From Paraburkholderia piptadeniae (GTDB lineage Bacteria > Pseudomonadota > Gammaproteobacteria > Burkholderiales > Burkholderiaceae): DNA of 41,949 nucleotides. Positions within the stretch are counted from its first letter, which is position 1, and every line of letters starts with the position of its first letter. The notes below the pieces were generated by a model, which worked only from the letters and a program-made list of their open reading frames with translations, searched no databases and was not told the origin of the DNA. Shown one piece after another: positions 24,740-32,768 of this stretch. Both the position numbers and the translations under genes were made by a program. The stretch lies in the NCBI RefSeq assembly GCF_900007165.1, contig NZ_CYGY02000111.1, forward strand, positions 1 through 41,949, written 5' to 3'.

Positions 24740-24940
24740 GGCGGTGAGTCACGAGAGGCCGATGCGGCAAATGACAATTGGCGGCAGAAAATGGCGAGGT
24801 CTCCGCAAAAATGCAGCCAAAACACTCGTCAATTTTGCGTTTTGCCGTTTCTGGCTCGGTGATATGCTTGGAAAATCATCATTGTAACGGGTTGGCTCAC
24901 CTGGGCTCATACCCCGTTCATAAGGCTTGTCTTCCGGATC

Positions 24941-25846
24941 ATGTGCCAACTACTCGGAATGAATTGCGCCGCGCCCACGGACGTCACGTTCTCGTTCACC
25001 GGCTTCGCAGCGCGCGGCGGCGTCACCGACCACCACTCCGACGGCTGGGGCATCGCCTTCTTCGAGGACAAGGCCTGCCGCCTCTTTATCGACCACCAGT
25101 CGTCGGCCACGTCGCCGATCGCCGAAATGGTCAAGCGCTATCCGATCAAGTCGAAAAACACGATCGCGCATATCCGCAAGGCGACGCAGGGGCACATCGT
25201 GCTCGAGAATTGCCATCCGTTCATGCGAGAGTTGTGGGGACGCCATTGGATCTTCGCGCACAACGGCGATCTGCAGAACTACAGCCCTGTGCTCTCGGGC
25301 GTCTATCAGCCCGTCGGCAACACGGATAGCGAGCTCGCATTCTGTGCGCTGCTGCAAGGCTTGCGCAAGGCGTTCCCCAGCTCGCAGCCGCCGCTCGACG
25401 AACTCTTCGGCGCGCTCGAATCGCTGACGCGCGAGATCACCCAGTTCGGCGTGTTCAACTTCCTGATGTCGAACGGCCAGGCGCTGTTCGCGCACTGCTC
25501 GACGCACCTGCACTACCTCGTTCGCAGCTGGCCTTTTTCAACGGCGCATCTCGTCGACGCCGATGTTTCGATCGACTTCGCCAAATACACGACGCCCGAA
25601 GACCGCGTCGCGGTCATCGCCACGCAGCCGCTCACCGACAACGAAGTGTGGACCGCCTTCGAGCCCGGCGATCTGCTGATGTTCCAGCATGGCGAAGTGA
25701 TTGCGCGCGCCAATGTGCCCGTGCCGCCGGCCGTGCTGGAAAAGGCGCGCAACCCTGCCTGCGATCCGAGCGCGTCGGCGAGCATGCTGCCCGCCGCCAC
25801 GGCGCTCGACCTCGAATCCGACGACGCCGCCGCGTACGAATCGTGA
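24941..25846 (+). CDS. Class II glutamine amidotransferase (YafJ-like)
   Basis: The 301-residue protein begins MCQLLGMNC, so after Met removal Cys2 is the N-terminal nucleophile of class II (Ntn) glutaminases. Further family residues are DHHSDGWGIAFF, AHIRKATQG, CHPFMRELWGRHWIFAHNG and VGNTDSELAF. No synthase domain is attached, as in YafJ and EgtC-type proteins. The acceptor of the ammonia is unknown. The last 40 residues are an Ala/Asp-rich tail. It is convergent with the orphan gene 33 bases downstream. Confidence 0.92.
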   Translation: MCQLLGMNCAAPTDVTFSFTGFAARGGVTDHHSDGWGIAFFEDKACRLFIDHQSSATSPIAEMVKRYPIKSKNTIAHIRKATQGHIVLENCHPFMRELWGRHWIFAHNGDLQNYSPVLSGVYQPVGNTDSELAFCALLQGLRKAFPSSQPPLDELFGALESLTREITQFGVFNFLMSNGQALFAHCSTHLHYLVRSWPFSTAHLVDADVSIDFAKYTTPEDRVAVIATQPLTDNEVWTAFEPGDLLMFQHGEVIARANVPVPPAVLEKARNPACDPSASASMLPAATALDLESDDAAAYES

Positions 25847-25879
25847 CCGGCTGACGCGCCGGGTTGGCGACGGATGTCG

Positions 25880-26386
25880 TTACTCGTTGCCCGCCTTGGC
25901 ACAACCGCCGATACATCCTTGCTCGCCGGCCGATTCTGACGGCTGCGGCATGTCTGCCGTGCAGATAAGCAATCGCAGCACGGCGGGACAACTCAAGCCG
26001 CCCGTCGCGAACGGCGCTGTCGGGTCCTTTTCTGCGGAAAGCGGGCCACAATCGCACAGCTTGTTGCGGCAGACTTCCAGACTGGCGGCGAGTGCATTCG
26101 CGCTCAGCGGATCGGCATAGTTGACGACGGGAATATCCAGAAAAAGCCGCCTCAACGGCGAGCCTTCCGTCATGACCGCGCACTCCTTCATCAGGCGTTC
26201 CGCGATCTGAATGGCCTCTGTCTCCAAGGTCCGCATAATCAATTCGGATAATTGATCTTTAGGCGCATGACGGGAAGCCCAAAGACGTGCAGACTCGGAG
26301 AATTGCTCCGCTGTCAGCCATTTCCCCTCCAACTGCATCGATACCAGTTCGTGAACGACCATGTCGCTCAGCAAAAACACTTTCAT
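25880..26386 (-). CDS. Uncharacterised cysteine-rich protein
   Basis: I do not recognise this 168-residue protein. It has no signal peptide and no membrane segment. The first 100 residues look helical and hydrophilic. Eight cysteines are present, seven in the last 63 residues (106, 111, 113, 133, 142, 158, 162), including CRNKLCDC and CIGGC, which could bind metal. A longer start at 26443 adds 19 residues but has no ribosome-binding site; 26386 has AAGAGAC upstream. Base composition is less GC-rich than in neighbouring genes and the upstream region is clearly AT-rich, which suggests recent acquisition or relaxed selection. It could be spurious, but the frame and upstream signals argue for a real gene. 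Confidence 0.6.
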   Translation of the reverse strand: MKVFLLSDMVVHELVSMQLEGKWLTAEQFSESARLWASRHAPKDQLSELIMRTLETEAIQIAERLMKECAVMTEGSPLRRLFLDIPVVNYADPLSANALAASLEVCRNKLCDCGPLSAEKDPTAPFATGGLSCPAVLRLLICTADMPQPSESAGEQGCIGGCAKAGNE

Positions 26387-26528
26387 GAATTGTCTCTTGT
26401 CGATCGAAAACAAATGACGGCAACGCACACCGCTTATCGTCATCGAATTTTTCGTCCCAAGCTTATGCTTATATCACCATTCCTCACATGAGACGATTCC
26501 GATTAACTAACATGACAATGAGTGACAT

Positions 26529-26543
26529 TCCTAACGATTAGGA
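26529..26543. promoter_or_regulatory. Inverted repeat TCCTAA-cga-TTAGGA
   Basis: Perfect six-base arms around a three-base centre, in the AT-rich region about 145 bases before the orphan gene start. The arms resemble half-sites of NarL/BvgA-type response regulators, but the regulator is unknown. Confidence 0.45.
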
Positions 26544-26592
26544 TAACCACTTAACCATCAAAAAACGGACTGCCAAGCAATTGTAGATATAT

Positions 26593-26622
26593 AAAAAAAG
26601 CCGCTTCCGGGGAAGCGGCTTT
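26593..26622 (-). terminator. Terminator of gltIJKL
   Basis: AAAGCCGCTTCC (26597-26608) pairs with GGAAGCGGCTTT (26611-26622) around GG; on the minus strand it runs into seven T. Confidence 0.9.
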
Positions 26623-26643
26623 ACCTGCAATCGATACTTAAAC

Positions 26644-27369
26644 TTAATGCAGAATTTTCGCGAGAAAATCCTTTGCGCGATCCGACTTCGGATTTGCAAA
26701 GAAGTCTTCCTTGCGGTCGTCTTCGACGATGAGGCCCTTGTCCATGAAGATCACGCGATGCGCGACCTTCTTCGCAAAACCCATTTCGTGCGTCACGCAC
26801 ATCATGGTCATGCCTTCCTGCGCAAGTTCGACCATCACGTCGAGCACTTCGTTGATCATCTCCGGATCGAGCGCCGACGTCGGCTCGTCGAACAGCATCG
26901 CGATCGGGTCCATCGACAGCGCCCGCGCAATTGCCACGCGCTGCTGCTGACCGCCCGACAACTGACCCGGGTACTTGTCCGCATGCGCGCGCAGGCCGAC
27001 GCGATCGAGCAGCTTCATGCCTTTCGTCGTCGCTTCCTCCTTCGAGCGGCCGAGCACCTTGGTCTGCGCGAGCGTCAGGTTCTCGGTGATCGACAGATGC
27101 GGAAACAGCTCGAAGTGCTGGAACACCATGCCGACCTTCGAGCGCAGTTTCGACAGGTTCGTCTTCTTGTCGGTCAGCGACTGGCCGTTGATCACGATGT
27201 CGCCCTGCTGAAACGGCTCCAGGCCGTTCACGGTCTTGATGAGCGTTGACTTGCCCGAACCCGACGGGCCGCACACGACGACCACTTCACCCTTTTTCAC
27301 TTCCGTCGTGCAGTCGGTCAGCACCTGGAACTGGCCGTACCACTTCGAGACATTCTTAATGGAGATCAT
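26644..27369 (-). CDS. gltL: Glutamate/aspartate ABC transporter ATP-binding protein
   Basis: This 241-residue ATPase of a polar amino acid importer has Walker A GPSGSGKST, the Q-loop in VFQHFELFPH, signature LSGGQQQR, Walker B MLFDEPTSALD and the switch histidine in VTHEMGFA. The ATG at 27369 overlaps the gltK stop by four bases. The frame is open upstream, but the extension is not coding. Last gene of gltIJKL. Confidence 0.97.
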   Translation of the reverse strand: MISIKNVSKWYGQFQVLTDCTTEVKKGEVVVVCGPSGSGKSTLIKTVNGLEPFQQGDIVINGQSLTDKKTNLSKLRSKVGMVFQHFELFPHLSITENLTLAQTKVLGRSKEEATTKGMKLLDRVGLRAHADKYPGQLSGGQQQRVAIARALSMDPIAMLFDEPTSALDPEMINEVLDVMVELAQEGMTMMCVTHEMGFAKKVAHRVIFMDKGLIVEDDRKEDFFANPKSDRAKDFLAKILH

Positions 27370-28043
27370 CTTGCGACCTTTTTCTGAAGACTTTTGACGA
27401 GGCTCGACGCGACCACGCAGATCACGAAATAACACGCACCGGCGAACAGTACCATTTCGACATTCGTACCGTCACGGTCACCAATATTCGTGGCCGTGCG
27501 GAAGAAGTCGGCGAGGCTGATCACGTAGACGAGCGACGTATCCTGAAAGAGCACGATGGCTTGCGTCAGCAGCAGAGGCACCATCGCGCGGAACGCCTGC
27601 GGCAGCACGACGAGGCGCATCGCCTGTGCGTAGTTCATGCCGAGCGCGAACGACGCATTCACCTGCCCGCGCGACACGGCCTGAATGCCCGCGCGGATGA
27701 TTTCCGAGTAGTACGCGGCTTCGAACAGCGAGAACGCGACCATCGCGGACGCGAGACGGATGTCGATGTCCGCGGAAAGTCCCAGCACGTTCTGCAGCAC
27801 TTGCGGCACGATCAGGAAGAACCACAGCAGAACCATCACAAGCGGGATCGAGCGGAAGAGCGTCACGTAGAGCTTCGCGAACCACTCGAGCGGCTTGAAC
27901 GACGACAGCCGCATGATGGCGAGCAGCGTGCCCCACACGATGCCGATGACGATCGCGAGAATGGTGATCTTCAGCGTGACGACGGCACCCGTCCACAGTG
28001 TCGGCAGCGCGCCCGGAATGCCGCTCCAGTCGAAATGATGCAT
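27366..28043 (-). CDS. gltK: Glutamate/aspartate ABC transporter permease GltK
   Basis: The 225-residue inner-membrane permease has about five hydrophobic segments and the cytoplasmic EAA loop (FEAAYYSEIIRAGIQAVSRG) that docks on GltL. I chose the ATG at 28043, because GGAGG lies six bases upstream; a GTG at 28046 is too close to it. The start overlaps the gltJ stop by one base (TGATG), so translation is coupled. Confidence 0.96.
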   Translation of the reverse strand: MHHFDWSGIPGALPTLWTGAVVTLKITILAIVIGIVWGTLLAIMRLSSFKPLEWFAKLYVTLFRSIPLVMVLLWFFLIVPQVLQNVLGLSADIDIRLASAMVAFSLFEAAYYSEIIRAGIQAVSRGQVNASFALGMNYAQAMRLVVLPQAFRAMVPLLLTQAIVLFQDTSLVYVISLADFFRTATNIGDRDGTNVEMVLFAGACYFVICVVASSLVKSLQKKVAR

Positions 28044-28783
28044 CACTTGCCTCCGATGTAGCCAGGCAGCCGGCTCTTGTGCTCGACGATACGCATCAGC
28101 GTCATCACGATCAGGTTGATCAGCAGGTACGCCACGGTGACGGCGATGAACGACTCATACGTCTGCGCCGTATAGTCGACGAGCTGGCGCGCCTGCGCGG
28201 ACAGATCGAGCAGGCCGATGGTCGACGCGACGGCCGAGTTCTTGAATATGTTCAGAAACTCGGACGTGAGCGGCGGCACGATGATCCGGTACGCGACGGG
28301 CAGCAGCACGTAGCGATACGTCTGCCATTGCGTGAAGCCGAGCGCGAGACCCGCGCCGCGCTGGCCGCGCGGCAGCGCGTTGATGCCCGAGCGCACCTGC
28401 TCGCACACGCGTGCGGCCGTGAAGAGCCCGAGACAGATGATCGACGACGAGAAGAACTGCGTGCCCGGCGGCAGCTGCTTGAACCATGTACCGATCGAAA
28501 CGGGCAACAGTTCCGGTATCACCAGATACCAGATGAAGAACTGAACGATCAGCGGGATGTTACGGAAAATGGCGACGTAGACGGTGCCGATCGCCGAGGC
28601 CGTCTTGTTCGGCACCGTGCGCAGCACGCCGAAGAACGACCCGACGATGAGCGCGATCACCCACGCGGAAAGCGAAACGGTGACCGTCACCCATAGGCCG
28701 GACAGCAGCCAGCCGAGATAGGTGGTCGGCTCGCCGGTGGAAACCGGACTTAGCAGAATGCCCCAGTTCCAGTGGTATGACAT
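28043..28783 (-). CDS. gltJ: Glutamate/aspartate ABC transporter permease GltJ
   Basis: The 246-residue permease is the heterodimer partner of GltK. The start MSYHWNWGILLSP is typical of GltJ. An EAA-like loop (FTAARVCEQVRSGINALPRGQ) is present, with hydrophobic segments at about 25-50, 72-92, 110-125 and 212-232. It lies 92 bases after gltI, with a hairpin between them. Confidence 0.96.
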   Translation of the reverse strand: MSYHWNWGILLSPVSTGEPTTYLGWLLSGLWVTVTVSLSAWVIALIVGSFFGVLRTVPNKTASAIGTVYVAIFRNIPLIVQFFIWYLVIPELLPVSIGTWFKQLPPGTQFFSSSIICLGLFTAARVCEQVRSGINALPRGQRGAGLALGFTQWQTYRYVLLPVAYRIIVPPLTSEFLNIFKNSAVASTIGLLDLSAQARQLVDYTAQTYESFIAVTVAYLLINLIVMTLMRIVEHKSRLPGYIGGK

Positions 28784-28796
28784 GACGAAGACTCCA

Positions 28797-28833
28797 ACAA
28801 AAAGAAACGGAAGAAGCGCCTGCCCCTTCCGTT
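28797..28833 (-). terminator. Hairpin between gltI and gltJ (partial terminator)
   Basis: Minus strand: AACGGAAG (28833-28826) pairs with CTTCCGTT (28813-28806) around 12 bases, followed by TCTTTTTG. It could stop part of the transcripts, so that more binding protein than permease is made. Confidence 0.65.
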
Positions 28834-28875
28834 CTGTTCAACACGTTGACTGATCTGCTAACGGTTGTTCGAGGG

Positions 28876-29769
28876 TTAGTCGATTGCCTTGTCGTTCGGT
28901 GCCTTGTACAGCGTCTTCATGTCGTCGCTTTCCGGGAAGGCCAGGTTCAGGCCCTTCGGCGGAATCGGCGATTCGAACCACTTCTTGTAGATCTGCGATG
29001 CGTCGCCCGACGTCTCGACCTTCGCGATCGCATCGTCGACGACCTTCTTGAACTCCGGATCGTTCTTGCGCAGCATGCAGCCGTACGCTTCATGCGATTG
29101 CGGCGTGCCGACGATCACGAAATCGCCCGGGTTGTTCGACTTCGCGCGCTCGCCTGCGAGCAGCGCATCGTCCATCATGAACGCGGCGGCACGGCCCGTC
29201 GACAGCGTCAGGAACGATTCCCCGTGATCCTTCGCGCTGATGATGTTCATGCCCATGCTCTTGTCCTGGTTCATCTTGCGAAGCAGGCGCTCGGACGTCG
29301 TGCCGGCCGTCGTCACGACGGTCTTGCCCTTCAGGTCCGCCCAGTCCTTGATGCCCGAATCCTTCTTCGTCATCAGGCGCGTGCCGATCACGAAGATCGT
29401 GTTCGAGAACGCGACCTGTTGCTGGCGCTCGGCATTGTTGGTGGTCGAGCCGCATTCCAGATCGACGGTGCCGTTCTGCACCAGCGGAATGCGGTTTTGC
29501 GACGTGATCGGCGTGAGCTTGACCTTCAGGTTCGGCATGTTCAGCTTCTGCTTGACGGCGTCCACGACTTTCAGCGCGAACTCCTGCGAGTAGCCGACCA
29601 CGTTCTGCTTGTCGTCATAGTACGAGAACGGAATCGACGATTCGCGGTGGCCCAGCGAGATGACCCCCGTGTCCTTGATCTTCTTCAGCGTACCGGCGTC
29701 CTGCGCATGCGCGCCTACCGTGAACAAACCCAGAGTCGCGAGAACGAGCGCAGCTTTTTTAACCTTCAT
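28876..29769 (-). CDS. gltI: Glutamate/aspartate periplasmic binding protein
   Basis: The 297-residue solute-binding protein (SBP family 3) captures glutamate or aspartate in the periplasm. It has a typical signal peptide (MKVKKAALVLATLGLF ending VGAHA-QDA). The core shows GVISLGHRESSIPFSY, GTVDLECGSTTNNAER and VTTAGTTSER, as in E. coli GltI. GGAG lies seven bases before the ATG at 29769; the longer open frame would hide the signal peptide. First gene of gltIJKL. Confidence 0.97.
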   Translation of the reverse strand: MKVKKAALVLATLGLFTVGAHAQDAGTLKKIKDTGVISLGHRESSIPFSYYDDKQNVVGYSQEFALKVVDAVKQKLNMPNLKVKLTPITSQNRIPLVQNGTVDLECGSTTNNAERQQQVAFSNTIFVIGTRLMTKKDSGIKDWADLKGKTVVTTAGTTSERLLRKMNQDKSMGMNIISAKDHGESFLTLSTGRAAAFMMDDALLAGERAKSNNPGDFVIVGTPQSHEAYGCMLRKNDPEFKKVVDDAIAKVETSGDASQIYKKWFESPIPPKGLNLAFPESDDMKTLYKAPNDKAID

Positions 29770-29826
29770 TTGTGATCTCCTTGGCAAGAACCGGCGCCAG
29801 TGTATCTCAGTAATTATTCTGAAAGT

Positions 29827-29841
29827 ATGGTTGTTAACCAT
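29827..29841. promoter_or_regulatory. Inverted repeat ATGGTT-gtt-AACCAT upstream of gltI
   Basis: Perfect six-base arms with a three-base centre, about 65 bases before the gltI start. A plausible operator; the binding protein is unknown. Confidence 0.4.
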
Positions 29842-29898
29842 GTTCCGCGTGCAGTGTTGCATAAAGCCACCATTTGCGCGACACAGCGCCGGTATTGG

Positions 29899-29920
29899 CT
29901 TGCAGCGGCCTTGCAGCGGC
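29899..29920. repeat. Tandem repeat CTTGCAGCGGC x2
   Basis: Two perfect adjacent 11-base copies, about one helical turn each, 130-150 bases upstream of gltI. Confidence 0.6.
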
Positions 29921-29997
29921 TCGACGCGATGATGCGCGCGTCATTGGATGCGTCGTTTTTGCCGGTCACGTTCAACGCCTTCCGGCATCAACTGCGC

Positions 29998-30029
29998 AAA
30001 AGCGGACGGCACCCAAAGATGCCGTCCGC
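29998..30029 (-). terminator. Terminator of gdhA
   Basis: GCGGACGGCA (30002-30011) pairs with TGCCGTCCGC (30020-30029) around eight bases; on the minus strand four T follow. It lies about 130 bases after the gdhA stop. Confidence 0.75.
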
Positions 30030-30161
30030 CCGTTATTCTGCGCGAGTCCGTGGAATCGCGCAGACAAAGACATGGGTGAAACATTTGTTGCGAGGCGCCC
30101 GTCTCGATGACAGGCGCCGCGTCGGCCGGGTATCGGACAGGATACGGGCCGCGCCGCTGTA

Positions 30162-31454
30162 TCAGGGATACAGGCCGCGCATTTCGCGCGCTTGCAGGAT
30201 GCGCTTGCACGCGACGATGAACGCTGCCGTACGCACCGACACCTTCTGCTCGCTCGCCACCTGCCACACGGCTGCGAACGCTTCGCGCATCACGCGCTCG
30301 AGACGCTCGTTGATCTCGTCTTCAGTCCAGAAGAAGCTCGAGAAGTCCTGCACCCACTCGAAGTACGACACCGTCACGCCACCCGCATTCGCGACGACGT
30401 CGGGGATCACGAGAACGCCCTTGTCGTGCAGGATGTCGTCGGCGGCCGTCGTGGTCGGGCCGTTCGCGCCTTCGACGATGATCTTCGTGCGAATCCTGCC
30501 AGCGTTCTTTTCGGTGATCTGGTTTTCGAGCGCAGCCGGAATCAGGATGTCCGACTCGACCGTCCAGAAGTCGTCGTTGGCGATCTTGTCCGCTTCCGGA
30601 TAACCGCCGACACCGCCATGCTTCGCGACGTATTCGAGCAGCGCGACTGCGTCGATGCCCGATTCCTTGTACAGCGTGCCCGTGTGATCCTGCACGGCGA
30701 CAACCTTCGCGCCCGCTTCCTGATACAGACGCGCAGCGATGCCGCCCACGTTGCCGAAGCCCTGCACGGCGATGCGCGCGCCTTCGATGTCCATGCCGAT
30801 ACGGCGAGCCGCCTCGCAGCCGACGACGAACACGCCGCGGCCCGTCGCCTCGCGACGGCCAAGCGAACCGCCGAGCGTGATCGGCTTGCCCGTCACGACG
30901 CCCGTCGACGTCTGGCCCTGGTTCATCGAGTACGTGTCCATCATCCACGCCATGATCTGCTCGTTCGTGTTCACGTCCGGCGCGGGGATGTCGGTGTTCG
31001 GTCCGATGATGATGCCGATCTCGCTCGTGTAGCGGCGCGTCACGCGCTCCAGCTCGCCGCGCGACAGCGTGCGCGGATCGACGCGGATGCCGCCTTTAGC
31101 GCCGCCATACGGCACATTCACGGCTGCGTTCTTCACCGACATCCACGCGGACAGCGCCATCACTTCCGACAGCGTCACGTCCTGGTGATAACGCACGCCG
31201 CCCTTGCCCGGACCACGCGATACGTTGTGCTGCACGCGATAGCCTTCGAAGTGCGCAACGGTGCCGTTATCGAGTTCGATGGGTACGTCGACGACGAGAA
31301 TGCGCTTCGGGCGCTTCAGCGTTTCGAGCCAGCGCGACAGCGAGCCGAGATACGGCGCGACGCGATCGACTTGACGGAGATAGTTGCCCCAGGGGCCGAG
31401 ATCGTCCTGATGAAGGTAGGACGGGATGGACTGCACATTTGCCGCGGTAGACAT
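30162..31454 (-). CDS. gdhA: Glutamate dehydrogenase (Glu/Leu/Phe/Val family)
   Basis: The enzyme interconverts glutamate and 2-oxoglutarate plus ammonia. The 430 residues show HNVSRGPGKGGVRYH, the catalytic lysine in VPYGGAKGGIRVDP, PAPDVNTN and the Rossmann motif VQGFGNVGG, and ANAGGVTVSYFEW near the end. The length fits the hexameric class; the coenzyme (NAD or NADP) is not certain from sequence. GGAG lies five bases before the ATG. Adjacent to gltIJKL in the same orientation, so uptake and deamination of glutamate are encoded side by side, though in separate units. Confidence 0.95.
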   Translation of the reverse strand: MSTAANVQSIPSYLHQDDLGPWGNYLRQVDRVAPYLGSLSRWLETLKRPKRILVVDVPIELDNGTVAHFEGYRVQHNVSRGPGKGGVRYHQDVTLSEVMALSAWMSVKNAAVNVPYGGAKGGIRVDPRTLSRGELERVTRRYTSEIGIIIGPNTDIPAPDVNTNEQIMAWMMDTYSMNQGQTSTGVVTGKPITLGGSLGRREATGRGVFVVGCEAARRIGMDIEGARIAVQGFGNVGGIAARLYQEAGAKVVAVQDHTGTLYKESGIDAVALLEYVAKHGGVGGYPEADKIANDDFWTVESDILIPAALENQITEKNAGRIRTKIIVEGANGPTTTAADDILHDKGVLVIPDVVANAGGVTVSYFEWVQDFSSFFWTEDEINERLERVMREAFAAVWQVASEQKVSVRTAAFIVACKRILQAREMRGLYP

Positions 31455-31636
31455 GAACGCTCCAGCGTTTTATCGGGTGACGCCATTGTCGAAAAAAAGC
31501 GCCGAAAGGGTCCAATGCCGATTGTTCATCCCGTTATGTTTTTCTTGCATAAGGCTGTGGAAAGGGCAATTGCATGTCGCAAAGGTATATTCGCGCGTGT
31601 TCCCGTCTGCGCTCAGCGGCTCAGCTTCAGCGCGCG

Positions 31637-32593
31637 TTACTTCGAGCCTTGCGCGAGTTCCGCGCTCACCACGTCCCACAGCGCGCGCACGAGCTGCTGG
31701 CGCGCGTCGTCGGCTTGCGCCGCGAGCTTGTCGCGATAGAGACGGATCTCCATCGTCAGCGTGAGCTGGCCTTGCGCGACGCCGCGCGATGCGCGATCGA
31801 GGCGTAGCAGGCGGCCATCGGCGACGGCATCTTCGACGGCGCTATGCGGCAGGAACGCGACGCCGTGTCCGGCTAGCGCCATCGCCTTCAGCCCTTCCGC
31901 CATGTCCGTCTCGTACACGCGATCGAGATAGAGCCGCCCCGGCGCGGTCGCGAAGATCACCTCCGTCATGCGGCCCAGGTACGCGTTCGGCGTGTACGAG
32001 AGATACGGCGTCGGCGCTTCGGGCGTGCCCGGCAGCGTGTAGCGCGGGCGCCCGCCTTTGCCCGGCGCGGAGAACGGACTGATCGATTCGATGCCGAGCG
32101 TCAGCATGTCGTAGCGTGCGGGATCGAGCGCGACGGGATGGCTCGGATGGTGATAGCCCATCACCAGATCGCAGCCGCCTTCGACCAGCGACAGCACGGC
32201 ATCGTGCACGTTCAGCGCGCGCAGCCGCGTGTGGATCGAGCCGAGTCGCGCTTCGATGCGTTGCAGCCAGCTCGGAAAATACGTCAGCGACAGCGTATGC
32301 GGCACGGCGAACTCGATCGTCGCGGCGGGCGTCGCCGTGTGGCCGCGAAGCAGCGTGCGCGCCTCGTGAAACTGCGACAGCATCGCCAGTGCCTGCTCGT
32401 AGAACACCTGGCCCGCTGCCGTCAGGCGCGTCGGGTAAACCGAACGATCGATCAATTCCGTCCCGAGCCACGCCTCGAGCGCCTGAATGCGCCGCGAAAA
32501 GGCGGGCTGCGTGACGTGCCGCAGTTCGGCCGAGCGGCTGAAGCTGCGCGTCTCCGCGAGCGAAACGAAGTCTTCGAGCCATTTCAGTTCCAT
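31637..32593 (-). CDS. LysR-family transcriptional regulator (HypT/YjiE-like)
   Basis: The 318-residue protein has an N-terminal winged helix-turn-helix (WLEDFVSLAETRSFSRSAE, then QPAFSRRIQALE) and a C-terminal effector domain with AVPHTLSLTYFP and LNVHDAVLSLVEGGCDL. These stretches resemble HypT/QseD (YjiE) of enterobacteria, a hypochlorite-responsive LysR member, more than other subfamilies known to me. The assignment is by eye. It lies 182 bases upstream of gdhA, same orientation, and divergent from purB. A link with gdhA is possible but not shown. Confidence 0.9.
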   Translation of the reverse strand: MELKWLEDFVSLAETRSFSRSAELRHVTQPAFSRRIQALEAWLGTELIDRSVYPTRLTAAGQVFYEQALAMLSQFHEARTLLRGHTATPAATIEFAVPHTLSLTYFPSWLQRIEARLGSIHTRLRALNVHDAVLSLVEGGCDLVMGYHHPSHPVALDPARYDMLTLGIESISPFSAPGKGGRPRYTLPGTPEAPTPYLSYTPNAYLGRMTEVIFATAPGRLYLDRVYETDMAEGLKAMALAGHGVAFLPHSAVEDAVADGRLLRLDRASRGVAQGQLTLTMEIRLYRDKLAAQADDARQQLVRALWDVVSAELAQGSK

Positions 32594-32699
32594 AGCGACT
32601 CAGTGCTCCAGCGATGACAGAAAGCCCGCATTCTAGCGGCGTCGCACGCACAAGAGGGCAAGCGCGAGGCAAGCACGCGCCGGGCCGCATGTCGTGAAG

Positions 32700-32708
32700 T
32701 GGTAAAAT
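32700..32708 (+). promoter_or_regulatory. Extended -10 promoter of purB
   Basis: TGGTAAAAT is a TGn-extended -10 about 60 bases before the purB start. The -35 region is poor, as is usual for extended -10 promoters. Confidence 0.5.
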
Positions 32709-32768
32709 TCCCGGTTCTCCCCGCTGCTATCTGTCACCCGATTCTTCACCGTTGCCGCCCCTCCCATC

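Larger units (their letters stand above)
29770..30161. other. Region between gdhA and gltI
   Basis: 392 bases with no gene. It holds the gdhA terminator (29998-30029), an inverted repeat at 29827-29841 and an 11-base tandem repeat at 29899-29920, and must contain the gltI promoter, which I could not define. Confidence 0.5.

Noticed and set aside
29782..29800. Possible sigma54 promoter before gltI (TGGC ... TTGC on the minus strand)
   Set aside because: Spacing between the GG and GC elements is one base too long, and it lies too close to the start codon.
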